Source of the DNA: Mycobacterium sp. DL99
GTDB lineage: Bacteria; Actinomycetota; Actinomycetes; Mycobacteriales; Mycobacteriaceae
NCBI RefSeq assembly: GCF_004762045.1
Contig: NZ_SJOM01000007.1
Location: 5,507,798 to 5,571,797, forward strand
DNA: 64,000 nucleotides
Direction: 5' to 3'
Shown: one piece after another, positions 50,436-58,277 of the stretch
How positions within the stretch are numbered: the first letter of the stretch is position 1
Layout of the letters: each line of letters opens with the position of its first letter
Translations under genes and position numbers: made by a program
Notes under the pieces: model-generated
Seen by the model: only the letters and a program-made list of their open reading frames with translations
Database searches by the model: none
Told to the model about the DNA's origin: nothing

Positions 50436-51276
50436 AGCCCTTTTGCGCAAATTTGTTGTAGCGCACGCTCATCGGTAGATGGTCCCACACCCAGTTCACC
50501 GGGCGGGACCGCCAGAACGCCGCGAACCGCTGGTAGTTGCGTTCCTGACGTTCACTCCACGGCAGGTTCAGCAGGTCACGGGCACGTGGCGGCATACCGC
50601 CGGTCGTAATGAACGCGGCTACCGGATTGAACACCGGCGCGGCCAGCTTCCAGGCCAGCGGCGACACCGCCTTGGGCCGCGGGAATCCCTTGGTGACGTA
50701 CCCGATGCCGTACTGCGCAGTCTTGTGGGCGACGACGATCTCGTTCATCATCCGGTCCCAGTACTGCCCGAACTCAGCGTAGGTGGCCGGCATCGCGCGG
50801 TCGCTGACGCCGTAGCGGCGGTACCAGGTCTTGGACTCCAGGTAGATCTGTTCCTTCTCGGCGTCGCTGAGCCGCTTGACGAAGGTATCGGCGAAATACA
50901 GCACCTGCTCGACGAAGGTGGCGTGCGCCCAGAAATACGTCTCGGGGTCCAGGGCGTGATAGCGCGCGCCGTCAGGCATCTCACCCTTGATGTCGCGGTG
51001 GTAGTCGCGCACCTGCTGTCCACGGTTGTCATCATCGGTGCCGTAGACGGTCATGTAGATCGGAGGCAACGACCGCTTGACGCGGGCGGCGGTGTCGGAG
51101 AAGAACACCGAATGGTCCAGCACCCCCTGGCCAAGCTCGGCCAGCATGTTCTGCAGGACGGCGGGCCGCGGCCCGATCAGGTACATCCGGTTGTCGCCGA
51201 AGTACTTCCAGACCAGCGATTGCGGCCCCAGGGGCAGGGCGTCGGTCTGCTGAGGCTGCTCGGCCAATTCGGTCAT
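50422..51276 (-). CDS. DUF2236 / MpaB-like (rubber-oxygenase-type) protein
   Basis: 284-residue protein of the oxygenase MpaB/latex-clearing superfamily (DUF2236). Characteristic are QNMLAELGQGVLDHSVFF, the YHALDPETYFWAHATFVEQ segment with a putative haem-binding histidine, YGTDDDNRGQQVRDYHRDI and the C-terminal NLPWSERQERNYQRFAAFWRSRP. These proteins may oxidise lipids or terpenoids with bound haem. ATG 51276 was picked because the upstream long frame is antisense to the esterase gene. Paired with the TetR gene downstream. Confidence 0.82.
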   Translation of the reverse strand: MTELAEQPQQTDALPLGPQSLVWKYFGDNRMYLIGPRPAVLQNMLAELGQGVLDHSVFFSDTAARVKRSLPPIYMTVYGTDDDNRGQQVRDYHRDIKGEMPDGARYHALDPETYFWAHATFVEQVLYFADTFVKRLSDAEKEQIYLESKTWYRRYGVSDRAMPATYAEFGQYWDRMMNEIVVAHKTAQYGIGYVTKGFPRPKAVSPLAWKLAAPVFNPVAAFITTGGMPPRARDLLNLPWSERQERNYQRFAAFWRSRPVNWVWDHLPMSVRYNKFAQKGYAQA

Positions 51277-51409
51277 GGACACAGTGTTACAGATTTCGCA
51301 CTTTGTACCAACAGGTCTGTGACCGGGGTCACCGACGAGGTGGGAGGCGTTATCGCGCTGTTGCCGGACCGTGGCCCGCGCTGAGACCCATAGTTGGAAT
51401 GATGCGCAG

Positions 51410-52258
51410 GTGACCTCGCTGACCCGCCGCGACGCGCTGCGCCTAGGCGTCACCGGTGCCGGTGCCGCGGGACTGATGACACTGGGCAGCCTGCTCGGTC
51501 CGGCTACGCCCCGAGCGTCTCCGAGCCCCAACCAAACGGCCTCCGCGGGCGCCCCGTTGCCGACCCGCGATTCGGGGTCGTTCACCTCCGCGGCCCGCGG
51601 CGGTGTCGAAACCAACTGGATCATCGCCCGCCCGCCGGGCCAGCACGGCCCATTGCGTCCGGTGATCGCCCTGCACGGGATGGACAACGATGCCGCCGGT
51701 GTGATGAACCTGGGAATCCCGGAAGCGCTGGCCCAGCTGACCGCGGCAGGCCGGCCGCCGTTCGCCGTGGTCAGTGTGGACGGCGGCAACTCGTTCTGGC
51801 GCCGTCGAGCGTCTGGTGGGGACTCCGGGGCGATGGTGCTCAACGAACTGATCCCGATGCTGGCCACCAAGGGCATCGACACCTCGCGAGTGGCCTTCAT
51901 GGGCTGGTCGATGGGCGGCTACGGCGCCATGCTGTTGGGTGCCAGACTCGGTGCCGCGCGCACCGCGGCGGTCTGCGCAATCAGCCCGGCGCTGTACCTG
52001 ACGTACTGGGGCGCGCCGCCCGACGCCTTCGACAGCCTCGAAGACTGGCAGCAGAACTCAGCGCTGAGGCTGCTGCCCGCGCTGGGGTCGATCCCGCTAC
52101 GCATCGACTGCGGCACCGGGGACGGGTTTTACGCCGCGACCCGAATGTTCGTCAACCAACTGCCCAAGACCCCAGCCGTCGGCTTCTACCCCGGCGGCCA
52201 CGATCAGGACTTCTGGCGCGCGCACCTGTCCGATGAGCTGGCCTGGCTCGATTCCTGA
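51410..52258 (+). CDS. Tat-exported alpha/beta hydrolase (esterase), Rv0519c-type
   Basis: 282 residues from GTG 51410. A twin-arginine signal (LTRRDALRLGVTGAGAAG) marks Tat export. The catalytic Ser is in MGWSMGGYGAM, the His in PGGHDQDFW and an Asp in the DCGTGDGFY region. It is related to esterase D/antigen-85-like hydrolases and matches Rv0519c by type; the substrate (lipid or trehalose ester) is unknown. It ends 16 bases before the stop of the convergent aph gene. Confidence 0.85.
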   Translation: MTSLTRRDALRLGVTGAGAAGLMTLGSLLGPATPRASPSPNQTASAGAPLPTRDSGSFTSAARGGVETNWIIARPPGQHGPLRPVIALHGMDNDAAGVMNLGIPEALAQLTAAGRPPFAVVSVDGGNSFWRRRASGGDSGAMVLNELIPMLATKGIDTSRVAFMGWSMGGYGAMLLGARLGAARTAAVCAISPALYLTYWGAPPDAFDSLEDWQQNSALRLLPALGSIPLRIDCGTGDGFYAATRMFVNQLPKTPAVGFYPGGHDQDFWRAHLSDELAWLDS

Positions 52259-52274
52259 ACCGCGCCTTGGGCTC

Positions 52275-53039
52275 TCACCCCCAGGTGAGCGGATCCAGTG
52301 CGAGGTAGAACCGCAGCCGGTCCTCATCTATCGCCGCCGGATAGCCCGCGGCCAGACCTGCCGCGGCGTCCTCGGCGAAGCCGGGAAAGGTGTCGGCTGT
52401 GTTCGCCGACAGCAACGCCAGATCAGCGTGGCGGTCGGCGAGACCCAGGCGACCGAAGTCGACGAATCCCTCGACGGTGAGCCGGTCGGGGTCGATCAGG
52501 ATGTTGGGCAGACACAGGTCGCCGTGGCACACCACGAGATCGGCGGCCTCCTGGCGGCGACGCAGGTCGGCCTCGCGTTCGACGCGCATGAGCAACTCGG
52601 CGGCCGGAACGTCCCGGTCCTCGTCGCGCAGAAACTCAGGGTTGACCGCGCCCGCGGCGACGACGGAGCTGGCCCGCGACAGCATGTCGTCGAGGTCGCG
52701 ACGATACGGACAATCGTCGACGGCGATGCCGTGCAAGGAGCGGACTGCCTCCACCACGGCGGGCCACACCGACCGAAGCTCCGCTTCCGTGAGCCCATCG
52801 GCCCCGACGCCGGCGACGGCACTGGTGACCAGGCAGGCACCGCCGTCCTCGGTGGCGCCCCAGTCGATCACCGCCGGTGCCGGCACACCGTGATCGTGCG
52901 CCCACGACACCCGGTCCCGCTCGGCAGCCAGTTCGGTCACCGCCGCCGGGCCGACCATCTTCGCGAATCTGGAACCGTCCGCACTACGGAACACAGCGGC
53001 ACCGGATTCACCGCGCGAAACGGGATGCCAGCCGGTCAC
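52275..53039 (-). CDS. aph(3''): Aminoglycoside 3''-phosphotransferase (streptomycin kinase, StrA/APH(3'')-I type)
   Basis: 254-residue antibiotic kinase that phosphorylates streptomycin at the 3''-hydroxyl. By reading it follows StrA/APH(3'')-Ib closely: RGESGAAVFRSADGSRFAK at the start, ACLVTSAVAGV, VNPEFLRDEDRD, VVCHGDLCLPNILID (catalytic loop HGDLCLPN), VDFGRLGLADRHADLAL (DFG equivalent) and the end FYLALDPLTWG. Chromosomal aph(3'') genes are known in the M. fortuitum group. Base composition matches the host and no mobile element adjoins, so it looks intrinsic. Activity on streptomycin is inferred from similarity. Confidence 0.92.
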   Translation of the reverse strand: MTGWHPVSRGESGAAVFRSADGSRFAKMVGPAAVTELAAERDRVSWAHDHGVPAPAVIDWGATEDGGACLVTSAVAGVGADGLTEAELRSVWPAVVEAVRSLHGIAVDDCPYRRDLDDMLSRASSVVAAGAVNPEFLRDEDRDVPAAELLMRVEREADLRRRQEAADLVVCHGDLCLPNILIDPDRLTVEGFVDFGRLGLADRHADLALLSANTADTFPGFAEDAAAGLAAGYPAAIDEDRLRFYLALDPLTWG

Positions 53040-53043
53040 GGGA

Positions 53044-53271
53044 TCAGCGGCGCAACCGGGCGACGCCCAGCACGGTCAGCACGCCCGCCAGACCCGCGAG
53101 CACCAGTGCCAGCACCAGCAGTGGCGCCGAATAGCTGACCGCGGTGGTGGCCGGTTCACCGTCGAGCACGGGCGCCACCTCGATCGTCGTTGTCGCAGCG
53201 ATCCAGCTCAACACACAGCCCACCGCAGCAACGGCGGCCACGATGAACTCCAGCACGGCCCGGCGCTTCAC
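53044..53271 (-). CDS. Small two-helix membrane protein
   Basis: 75-residue protein. GTG 53271 overlaps the stop of the PH-like gene upstream (GTGA). Two hydrophobic helices flank a short loop (LEFIVAAVAAVGCVLSWIAA, then LLVLALVLAGLAGVLTVLG). The loop has an acidic, exposed face (VAPVLDGEPATTAV). No family is recognised; it belongs to the conserved set of small membrane proteins downstream of hemB in mycobacteria. It lies 4 bases after the aph gene start. Confidence 0.72.
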   Translation of the reverse strand: MKRRAVLEFIVAAVAAVGCVLSWIAATTTIEVAPVLDGEPATTAVSYSAPLLVLALVLAGLAGVLTVLGVARLRR

Positions 53272-53759
53272 GATGTGCGCTCCTCGACCAGCGGCGTCAG
53301 CGCTTCCCGCAGCTTCCGGTGCTTGCGCGCCCAGGCCTGGGCGGTACGCGCGCCGGTGAGCTTGAGCCCGATGCCGGTGCGGCCCCGTGGCATCCCGGAC
53401 AGTTCCCCGAGGGCACGGGCCGACTGCCATTTCGGGGCCTCCGAGCCCGAGGCTTCGGGGTAGATCAGCACGATCTCGTCGATCTTGAGGATCTCGGCGC
53501 CCTGTCGCAGGGCGTCGGCGGTCAACTCGACCGAGGTGTGGATGCGCGCAGCCTTGATCTGGATGGCCACGAACCCCGACACCAGCACCAGGAACAGGAT
53601 CGGAATCCACAGGTCGTAGCCGTATCCGCCGGTCATCTGCAGAATCGCCATGCCGATACCGGCGAACGGCCCCAACAGGAGCCAGGCCCAGCTGGCGCCC
53701 TGCTCGTAGAACAGCACCTCGGAGGCAACTTTGCTCACCGGTTCACTCTCCATCGTCAC
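53268..53759 (-). CDS. Membrane protein with PH-like C-terminal domain (DUF3093-like)
   Basis: 163-residue protein. Two N-terminal helices (WAWLLLGPFAGIGMAILQM and LWIPILFLVLVSGFVAIQI) are followed by a soluble PH-like beta domain (about 75-160; VELTADALRQGAEILKIDEI and a C-terminal amphipathic helix TAQAWARKHRKLREAL). The resemblance to DUF3093 is by pattern only. Its start overlaps the preceding gene's end. Function unknown. Confidence 0.72.
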   Translation of the reverse strand: MTMESEPVSKVASEVLFYEQGASWAWLLLGPFAGIGMAILQMTGGYGYDLWIPILFLVLVSGFVAIQIKAARIHTSVELTADALRQGAEILKIDEIVLIYPEASGSEAPKWQSARALGELSGMPRGRTGIGLKLTGARTAQAWARKHRKLREALTPLVEERTS

Positions 53760-54108
53760 CCCTCCGCAATGGCAGCACGCTCAGCCCGGTACCCACGATG
53801 AGCGGGAGCAGCGAGACCAGCACGAGAATGTTGAGGCCGGTCAACAGCACCAGGACCACGATAGCCAGCGACAATGCGATCGCCGCGCGGCGGTAGCGCG
53901 GATCATCGGAGCGGCTGCGGCCCGCCAGAAAAGCCATCCCGAGTCCGGCGAGCGCGACGAGCGCTCCGATCCCGCGGTACAACATCGCGTTACCGCCGGG
54001 TGGGCTTGCCGAGACTGCGAGCATCCCCCCGGCGATCAACAGCACCGCGCCGACGAGCCAGCAACTGAACACGATGGTCGCGCGGCGCGACGCTGGTAAT
54101 GAGGACAT
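53743..54108 (-). CDS. Three-to-four-helix membrane protein (Rv0514-type)
   Basis: 121 residues from ATG 54108. Hydrophobic helices at about 10-28, 40-58, 72-92 and 98-112 (AIALSLAIVVLVLLTGLNILVLVSLLPLIVG). It has no motif and is conserved in position, downstream of the hemB block, as Rv0514 in M. tuberculosis. The stop overlaps the next gene's start. Function unknown. Confidence 0.72.
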   Translation of the reverse strand: MSSLPASRRATIVFSCWLVGAVLLIAGGMLAVSASPPGGNAMLYRGIGALVALAGLGMAFLAGRSRSDDPRYRRAAIALSLAIVVLVLLTGLNILVLVSLLPLIVGTGLSVLPLRRGDDGE

Positions 54109-54127
54109 TGTCGGGAAGCGTAGCCAA

Positions 54128-54562
54128 TCAGTGGGTGAAGAAACCGTCGGCGTCCTTGCGGTGCAGCAGGTACAGCCCACCCGCGATCAGCACCGATCCG
54201 ACGATCGCGGTCACGGCGTAGCCCACCGCGGCCGCATCTTGGCGTTCGCCGGTCAGCAGGCTGCTGATCGCGTGCAGGACCGAGACGATCCCGCCGCTGG
54301 TCAGCAGGGTGCGGGCCCAGCGATATCCCTGGCGCATCAACAGCAGGAATGCCACCACGATCGAGGACAGCACGATCAGGAACATCACCGAGAAGACGAT
54401 GGTCATCGACCGCTGCACACCACTGCCGGATCCGGTGAGCGCGTCGATCAGATACCCCACCACCATGAGCACCAGGGCGGCGGTCCACAACCAGAAACCG
54501 GTGTCGACGTCCTCGGGACGGCCGGTCGGGCCCTGCTGCTGCTCGGTCACCTGTTCCGTCAC
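54128..54562 (-). CDS. Four-helix membrane protein (Rv0513-type)
   Basis: 144 residues from GTG 54562, overlapping the hemB stop (GTGA). Four helices (WLWTAALVLMVVGYLIDAL, MTIVFSVMFLIVLSSIVVAFLL, LLTSGGIVSVLHAI, VGYAVTAIVGSVLIAGGLYLL). Positional equivalent of Rv0513. Translational coupling to hemB suggests a link with haem metabolism, though nothing else does. Confidence 0.75.
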   Translation of the reverse strand: MTEQVTEQQQGPTGRPEDVDTGFWLWTAALVLMVVGYLIDALTGSGSGVQRSMTIVFSVMFLIVLSSIVVAFLLLMRQGYRWARTLLTSGGIVSVLHAISSLLTGERQDAAAVGYAVTAIVGSVLIAGGLYLLHRKDADGFFTH

Positions 54563-55539
54563 GCAAGCCAGCCGGCCACATCGGCCGCCCAATAGGTCAG
54601 CACGATGTCGGCGCCGGCCCGCCGGATCCCGATCAGCGACTCCAGCGCCGCCGCCTCCAGATCGATCCAGCCATTGGCGGCGGCCGCACAGATCATCGAG
54701 TACTCGCCCGAAATCTGATATGCCGCAACGGGTACCGGCGAGATATCGGCAGCGGCGCGCACCACGTCCAGGTAGCTCATCGCGGGCTTGACCATCACCA
54801 TGTCGGCGCCCTCGTCGATGTCGAGCTCGACCTCGTGCACGGCTTCCCGGATGTTGCCCGCATCCTGTTGGTAGGTACGACGATCCCCGACCAGACTGGA
54901 CGACACCGCTTCGCGGAACGGGCCGTAGAACGCCGAGGCGAACTTGGCCGCGTAGGCCAGGATGGCGACGTCGGTGTGGCCGGCCGCATCCAGCCCGTCA
55001 CGGATGGCGGCCACCTGGCCGTCCATCATGCCGCTGGGGCCGAGCACATGTGCACCCGATTCCGCTTGCGCCACGGCAAGTTCCACGTAACGCAGGTTGG
55101 TTGCGTCGTTGTCTACCCGGCCCGCGGCATCCAGCACGCCGCAGTGCCCGTGGTCGGTGAACTCATCGAGGCAGGTGTCGGCCATCAGCACCGTGGCGTC
55201 GCCGAGGTCCTTGGCCAGATCACGCAGCGCCACGTTGAGGATGCCTTCGGGATCGATGCCCACGGCACCGGTCGGATCCTTGTCCTCGTCGCGGGGCACG
55301 CCGAACAGCATCAGCCCGCCCACACCCGCGGCCACCGCGTCGGCGGCCGCCTGGCGTAACGAATCCCTGGTGTGTTGCACCACGCCCGGCATCGAGGAGA
55401 TCGGGCGCGGTGCGTCAATACCGTCGGCGACGAACATCGGCAGCACCAGATGGCGCGGCTCCAAAGAGGTTTGGGCCACGAGCCGACGCATCGCCGGCGT
55501 GGACCGCAGCCGACGTGGACGATGCCTCGGGTAAACCAT
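54559..55539 (-). CDS. hemB: Delta-aminolevulinic acid dehydratase HemB
   Basis: 326-residue enzyme condensing two 5-aminolevulinates to porphobilinogen. Schiff-base lysines are in AYAAKFASAFYGPF and MVKPAMSYLDVV. The metal loop reads DTCLDEFTDHGHCG, so one of the three cysteines of zinc-type enzymes is Asp, which fits the magnesium/other-metal group of actinobacteria. It lies after a 90-base gap from hemD that holds a hairpin (55565-55621), unlike the other haem genes, which overlap or nearly overlap. Confidence 0.95.
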   Translation of the reverse strand: MVYPRHRPRRLRSTPAMRRLVAQTSLEPRHLVLPMFVADGIDAPRPISSMPGVVQHTRDSLRQAAADAVAAGVGGLMLFGVPRDEDKDPTGAVGIDPEGILNVALRDLAKDLGDATVLMADTCLDEFTDHGHCGVLDAAGRVDNDATNLRYVELAVAQAESGAHVLGPSGMMDGQVAAIRDGLDAAGHTDVAILAYAAKFASAFYGPFREAVSSSLVGDRRTYQQDAGNIREAVHEVELDIDEGADMVMVKPAMSYLDVVRAAADISPVPVAAYQISGEYSMICAAAANGWIDLEAAALESLIGIRRAGADIVLTYWAADVAGWLA

Positions 55540-55564
55540 GGCAAGCTCCTTCTGCGCTTCTCCG

Positions 55565-55621
55565 CGAAACTGTATTCCAGAAGGAAGAGTTCGAGAGCGG
55601 CCCTGCTGGAATACCGTTTCG
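55565..55621. promoter_or_regulatory. 16-bp hairpin in the hemD-hemB gap
   Basis: Bases 55565-55580 pair with 55606-55621 in 15 of 16 positions (one T/C mismatch) with a 25-base loop. It lies downstream of hemD and upstream of hemB on the minus strand, so it may be an attenuator, a processing signal, or part of a separate hemB promoter. Confidence 0.45.
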
Positions 55622-55629
55622 GCGGGTGT

Positions 55630-57321
55630 TTACCTGCGGCGGCTCTTCTTGCGCGGCGGGGGCAGCGCCCCCTCTGCCCGCAGACGGGCAGCATGCTCGG
55701 CGAGCGCATCGACCAGCGGTCCCACCGCGGCCGACTCGGGCTGCACATCCACCCGCAGGCCGAATTCCGCTGCGGTTTCAGCGGTCTTGGGTCCGATGCA
55801 GGCCACGATGGTCCGGGCATGCGGCTTGCCGGCGATACCGACCAGGTTGCGCACCGTCGAGCTCGAGGTGAAGCAGACCGCGTCGAAACCGCCGGTCTTG
55901 ATCATCTCGCGGGTCTGCGCCGGCGGCGGAGCCGCACGCACGGTGCGGTAGGCGGTGACGTCCTCGATCTCCCAGCCGCGTTCGCGCAGGCCCTCGGCCA
56001 GCGTCTCGGTGGCGATGTCGGCACGCGGCAGCAGCACGCGGTTCACCGGATCGAAAACCTCGTCGAACGGCGGGAACTCATCGAGCAGGCCGAGCGAGGA
56101 CTGCTCCCCCGACGGCACCAGCTCGGGGTTGATGCCGAACGCCCGCACCTTGTCGGCGGTGGCCTGTCCGACGCACGCGATCTTCACACCCGAGAACGCC
56201 CGTGCGTCCAGGCCGAATTCGTTGAACTTCTCCCAGACCGCGCGCACGGCGTTGGTCGAGGTGAACACCACCCACTGGAACCGACCGTCGACCAGACCCT
56301 TGACCGCGCGCTCCATCTGCGCGGGGCTGCGCGGGGGCTCGACGGCGATGGTCGGGACCTCGATCGGCAGGGCGCCGTGGCCCACGAGCCGGTCGCTCAT
56401 CTCGCCGGCCTGATCCTTGGTGCGCGGCACCAGCACGGTCCAGCCGTACAGGGCACGGCTCTCCCACCAGTTCAGCTTGGCCCGGTTGGCCACGGTCTTG
56501 CCGATGGTGACGACCAGCGGCCCCACCAGAGGTCCGACCAGCTCGCTTCCGGCCGGCTTCTCCAGCGTGGCCTTGTCGAGCAGCCCACCGAGCGTGGTCT
56601 CCACCGACCGCTGCTGACAGGTGGTGCCGCTCGCGGTCACCACCGCCGGGGTGCTGTCGACCAGCCCCTGCTCGATCAGGGTGCGTGCGGCATCCGGCAG
56701 GTGCGACGCGGTCGCGTGCAGGATCAGCGGCCCGGGAGCGGCGGCCAACGCCGCCCAGTCCACGTCGCCGCGGACATCGGCCACGGTGTGCGACGAACCG
56801 AGCGGCAGGCCCGCGTAGGTGGGCACCGCACTGGTGGCGGGCAACCCGGGGACGATCTCGAAGTTCACATGGGACTTGGCCAGTGCACCGATCTCGGTGA
56901 TGACGGCGTCGACCGACAGCGGGTCACCCGCGACCAGGCGCACCACGTCGTAGCCGTGGCGAGCCTCGGCGACCAGCGTCTTGGCCACCTCGGCGGGGTC
57001 GCCGAGCGCCGGACGGACCTCGGGTCCACCCGCGATGACCGCGGCCTGTGCAGCGTCGGATGTTCCGGCGGCATCGGCGTCGGCCGTGTCACCGGCGGCA
57101 GCGTCGGCCTTGGCCGGCGCAGCCGGGGCCGGGCCGGACGCCGGCGGCAGCTCGGTGCCGATCAGCGCCAACACGGCTTCGGGTACGTCAGGATCGGTGA
57201 ACACCAACTCGGCGTGCGCCAGCACGGTTTGTGCCCGTGCCGTCAGCAGCCCCGGATCTCCCGGGCCTGAGCCCACAAATGTGATGCGGCCGGGCTTCGC
57301 CTTGCGACCTCGCATGGTCAT
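55630..57321 (-). CDS. hemD: Uroporphyrinogen-III synthase fused to a methyltransferase-like domain (HemD)
   Basis: 563-residue two-domain protein. The N-terminal half (about 1-290) is a uroporphyrinogen-III C-methyltransferase (SUMT/CobA) domain with FVGSGPGDPGLLT at 16-28, interrupted by an Ala/Pro/Asp-rich insert (about 58-95). The C-terminal half (about 300-550) is the uroporphyrinogen-III synthase domain (WTVLVPRTKDQAGEM, VEVPTIAVEPP-type segments). It both closes the ring and may divert flux toward siroheme/B12. Same arrangement as in M. tuberculosis Rv0511. It starts overlapping hemC. Confidence 0.93.
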   Translation of the reverse strand: MTMRGRKAKPGRITFVGSGPGDPGLLTARAQTVLAHAELVFTDPDVPEAVLALIGTELPPASGPAPAAPAKADAAAGDTADADAAGTSDAAQAAVIAGGPEVRPALGDPAEVAKTLVAEARHGYDVVRLVAGDPLSVDAVITEIGALAKSHVNFEIVPGLPATSAVPTYAGLPLGSSHTVADVRGDVDWAALAAAPGPLILHATASHLPDAARTLIEQGLVDSTPAVVTASGTTCQQRSVETTLGGLLDKATLEKPAGSELVGPLVGPLVVTIGKTVANRAKLNWWESRALYGWTVLVPRTKDQAGEMSDRLVGHGALPIEVPTIAVEPPRSPAQMERAVKGLVDGRFQWVVFTSTNAVRAVWEKFNEFGLDARAFSGVKIACVGQATADKVRAFGINPELVPSGEQSSLGLLDEFPPFDEVFDPVNRVLLPRADIATETLAEGLRERGWEIEDVTAYRTVRAAPPPAQTREMIKTGGFDAVCFTSSSTVRNLVGIAGKPHARTIVACIGPKTAETAAEFGLRVDVQPESAAVGPLVDALAEHAARLRAEGALPPPRKKSRRR

Positions 57322-58274
57322 TCTTCACTCCCGCGCTCTACCAACAGCTCGCGTGCACCCAGCTCGAAAAGCTCCGCGGCCACCGAGACACCCAAGTCGG
57401 CGGCCCGATCGGGAGTTCCGATACCGGACGCACGAATCACGTCGGATCCGTCCAGCGTCGCTACGCAGCCGCGCAACGACAGCTCCTCGAAGACATTGCC
57501 GTCCTCATCGATCGACTCGACCACTTCTGCGATCGCGCCAACCGGTGCGGAACAGCCCGCCTCCAGTTCGGCGAGCAGGATCCGTTCGGCGGTGACCGCG
57601 GCGCGCGTATCGGCGTCGTCCAACTCCGACAGCACCGAAATCAGCTCGGTGTCGCCGGAGCGGCACTCCACCGCGAGCGCACCTTGAGCCGGTGCTGGCA
57701 ACATCTGCACCGGCTCGAGCGACTCGGTGACTACATCGAGTCGTCCGATACGGGCAAGACCCGCGCGGGCGACCACGATGGCGTCGAGATCACCGCTCGT
57801 AACCCTGTTCAACCTGGTATCTAGGTTGCCTCGTAGGGGGCGGATTTCCAAACCGAGACCCAGTGCTCTAAGCTGCGCGGCCCGTCGCGCACTCGATGTG
57901 CCGATCACGGACCCCGCCGGCAACTCGCCGAGCACCAATCCGTCACGCGCCACCAGCGCGTCACGGGGGTCCTCACGGCGCGGCACGGCGGCGATCACGA
58001 ACCGATCGTCACGTGCGGTGGGCAAATCTTTGTAGGAGTGCACGGCCATGTCCACCCGGCCGTCGTGGATCGCCTCCCGGAGCGCCGCGGTGAAGACCCC
58101 GACACCGATGTCGGCGATGGGGCCCTGGTTGCGGTCGCCCTCGGTGGAGATGATCACCAGCTCGCAGGCATGCCCGGCCGCCCGCATAGCGTCCCTGATG
58201 GTGCCGGCCTGCGTGGTCGCCAGCAGGCTACCCCGGGTGCCGATCCGGATTACCGTATCGCGCGTTTTTACCAA
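57318..58274 (-). CDS. hemC: Porphobilinogen deaminase HemC
   Basis: 318-residue enzyme polymerising four porphobilinogens to hydroxymethylbilane. It shows RIGTRGSLLATTQAG near the N-terminus, HSYKDLPT (active-site Asp region), GTSSARRAAQLRAL and the dipyrromethane-cofactor cysteine in ELEAGCSAPVGA. It starts 3 bases after hemA and its end overlaps hemD (ATGA), giving a tight hemA-hemC-hemD operon. Confidence 0.96.
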   Translation of the reverse strand: MVKTRDTVIRIGTRGSLLATTQAGTIRDAMRAAGHACELVIISTEGDRNQGPIADIGVGVFTAALREAIHDGRVDMAVHSYKDLPTARDDRFVIAAVPRREDPRDALVARDGLVLGELPAGSVIGTSSARRAAQLRALGLGLEIRPLRGNLDTRLNRVTSGDLDAIVVARAGLARIGRLDVVTESLEPVQMLPAPAQGALAVECRSGDTELISVLSELDDADTRAAVTAERILLAELEAGCSAPVGAIAEVVESIDEDGNVFEELSLRGCVATLDGSDVIRASGIGTPDRAADLGVSVAAELFELGARELLVERGSEE

Positions 58275-58277
58275 AAC

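Noticed and set aside
55372..57270. 632-codon plus-strand frame opposite hemD and hemB
   Set aside because: The longest such shadow, but without any family motif; hemD and hemB are clear on the other strand.
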